Source: Leptolyngbya sp. PCC 7375
GTDB taxonomy: Bacteria > Cyanobacteriota > Cyanobacteriia > Phormidesmidales > Phormidesmidaceae
DNA: 64,000 nt
Direction: 5' to 3'
Assembly (NCBI RefSeq): GCF_000316115.1
Contig: NZ_JH993797.1
Location: forward strand, 6,607,961 to 6,671,960
The notes beneath the pieces were generated by a model that searched no databases, was not told the origin of the DNA, and saw nothing but the letters and a program-made list of their open reading frames with translations. Position 1 is the stretch's first letter; every line of letters begins with the position of its first letter. Position numbers and translations under genes: made by a program. Of the stretch, positions 62,830 through 64,000 are shown one piece after another.

Positions 62830-63527
62830 TTGAAATGTTCGCTAGCTAGAAAAATACGCCTGGGGTGTGAGTTTTGATCACTGTCTCAAATGATTTCCGT
62901 AGCGCCTGTAGACATTATTCACGTCCCAAGCTCTCCTTAGAGCCACTATCTTATGCTTGGTTAGCTGTCAGCTGACTATGGGCCAGGTAGGACTTTAGTC
63001 CCGAATTGTTGAAACTATTAACAATTCAGATACAGAATTCATTCAGTTGTCCGTAGGCAATGCACTCAAACTGTTGCAAATGCTTCTATGATGTCAGTCG
63101 TCTTCGTCCGCAGAAATCCTCAAGAATTCAGATTTATTCAGCAAAAAAATCAAGTTTATTCAGTTCTTGTAATTTTTTGTTGTTCCTAATCCTGAAAAGG
63201 TTGACAGCTGAATTACTGATTCAGAGGGTGAATTGATCACTAGAATTACTCTATATCCAGTTCAGATTAAATCCTCCTGAAGATCAGCAACGCCAACATT
63301 CTCCATAGGGTGAAGATTGTGAGTTTTTCTAAAAATTAGAGTTACAAAATTAAGACGATTGGCAGATGGGCACCAGAGATTTATTCAGGCCAGGTGTCTT
63401 GATTTCCGCATCTTCATCAAATTTTCTCAAGCATGAGCTTGCCCATATCCGATATTTATCAAGGCCTAATCAATTACACTTCAATACAGTAAATCTGGGA
63501 GATTCGACCAGATATTAAGGATGCATA
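62830..63527. promoter_or_regulatory. long intergenic region with iterated ATTCAG motifs
   Basis: About 700 bp without a gene, between two divergent genes. The hexamer ATTCAG occurs seven times on the plus strand within 365 bp (63024, 63041, 63126, 63136, 63158, 63219, 63383), often as TTATTCAG or TTTATTCAG. That is far above chance for one hexamer. It may be an array of regulator sites for the antiporter or the phosphatase operon. Confidence 0.5.
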
Positions 63528-64000
63528 ATGGCAGTAAACAGCGAATTTATCTTAGATTTAACAGTAACCTTAGGAGCCTCTGCCTCTGGAGGGTACATTG
63601 CTAGTCGCATGCGCCAGCCAGTACTGTTGGGCTATTTACTCTCAGGACTCGTGATTGGTCCCTTGGGGCTACAACTGATCAGCGATGCAGATGCTATTCA
63701 GAGTCTGGCTGAACTGGGGGTTGCTTTTTTATTATTTTCCTTGGGTGTACAGTTCTCTCTAGCGGAACTTAATCGTGTTCGCAATGTCGCGCTCCAGGGC
63801 AGTCTGTTACAAATTGGTCTGACAACAGCTGCGGTAGCCACCATTAGCAGCTTACTGGGCTGGGCAAATTCTTGGGTGCAGGGCATTTTTCTGGGCATAG
63901 TCCTCTCTCTATCCTCCACAGCCGTTGTTCTTAAAACCCTCACGGAGCGAGGAGAAACCAACACTCGCCACGGTCAAATTATGCTGGCAATTTTGATTGC
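63528..64000 (+). CDS. cation:proton antiporter (KefB/CPA2-type), 5' part
   Basis: The first 157 residues of a gene that runs off the window. The ATG at 63528 has AAGG 7 bp upstream. Five or six membrane segments are visible, with QPVLLGYLLSGLVIGPLGL, AELGVAFLLFSLGVQFSL and LSSTAVVLKTLTERGE, all typical of CPA2/Kef-type antiporters. Ion (K+ or Na+) and the possible C-terminal TrkA-N domain cannot be judged here. Confidence 0.92.
   Translation, partial: MAVNSEFILDLTVTLGASASGGYIASRMRQPVLLGYLLSGLVIGPLGLQLISDADAIQSLAELGVAFLLFSLGVQFSLAELNRVRNVALQGSLLQIGLTTAAVATISSLLGWANSWVQGIFLGIVLSLSSTAVVLKTLTERGETNTRHGQIMLAILI

Overview
The window is a stretch of cyanobacterial chromosome, probably from a filamentous or aggregate-forming, motile lineage. 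Evidence: many HIP1 octamers (GCGATCGC), an NdhD1-type NDH-1 subunit, a Pil/Tax3-type phototaxis operon built around a PatA-like regulator, and several small families I know mainly from cyanobacteria (DUF3288, DUF4327-like, slr1658/slr1659-type regulators). I cannot name a genus. I saw no rRNA, convincing tRNA, CRISPR array or prophage.

Layout. 1-1.3 kb: the tail of an upstream gene, a TPR-like protein and a possible small membrane protein. 1.3-17 kb: a large surface and peptidase locus. A Tat-exported caspase (C14) protein with a DUF4384-like tail, an exported TPR-CHAT protein, a 1785-residue two-partner-secretion exoprotein (TpsA) and its Omp85-like transporter (TpsB) lie on the minus strand. 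A membrane CHAT-CHASE2 protein and a small exported protein face them. 17-20.7 kb: housekeeping and small genes (PlsC, TadA, cupin, YidD, NfeD-like), with a decayed dehydrogenase remnant ending near a perfect palindrome. 21.06-22.19 kb: one intact insertion sequence with 7-bp target repeats. 22.4-29.6 kb: an AT-hook/ribbon-helix-helix protein, nitroreductase, endonuclease V, a lipase, Nif3-like protein and a Na/phosphate symporter. 30-35 kb: thrS, thrB and ndhD1. 35.4-38.3 kb: an ECF nickel/cobalt importer, followed by a minisatellite grown inside a palindromic repeat. 39-41 kb: rpsD and an exported protein. 41.4-49.5 kb: a five-gene chemotaxis operon (PatA-like regulator, CheY, CheW, MCP, CheA hybrid). 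50-53 kb: an NrtA/CmpA-like binding protein, DUF3288 and larE. 53.5-57.3 kb: a second-type EF-G and a DUF429 gene broken by a 171-bp MITE-like insertion. 57.5-62.8 kb: a class III nucleotide cyclase convergent with a partner-switching operon (PP2C phosphatase, PepSY protein, HATPase-like regulator, STAS-like regulator). 63.5 kb to the end: the start of a KefB-type antiporter.

Functional links. The TPS pair with three caspase-fold proteins is the most unusual group and may form a secreted-protein processing or signalling system. The Pil operon should control type IV pilus motility. The nickel-type importer and larE both point to nickel use. The cyclase and partner-switching genes suggest a stress or nutrient signalling island. 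Dispersed palindromic repeats (CGTAGGGGCACCCC...), the IS, the MITE-like element, the minisatellite and gene remnants show a plastic genome.
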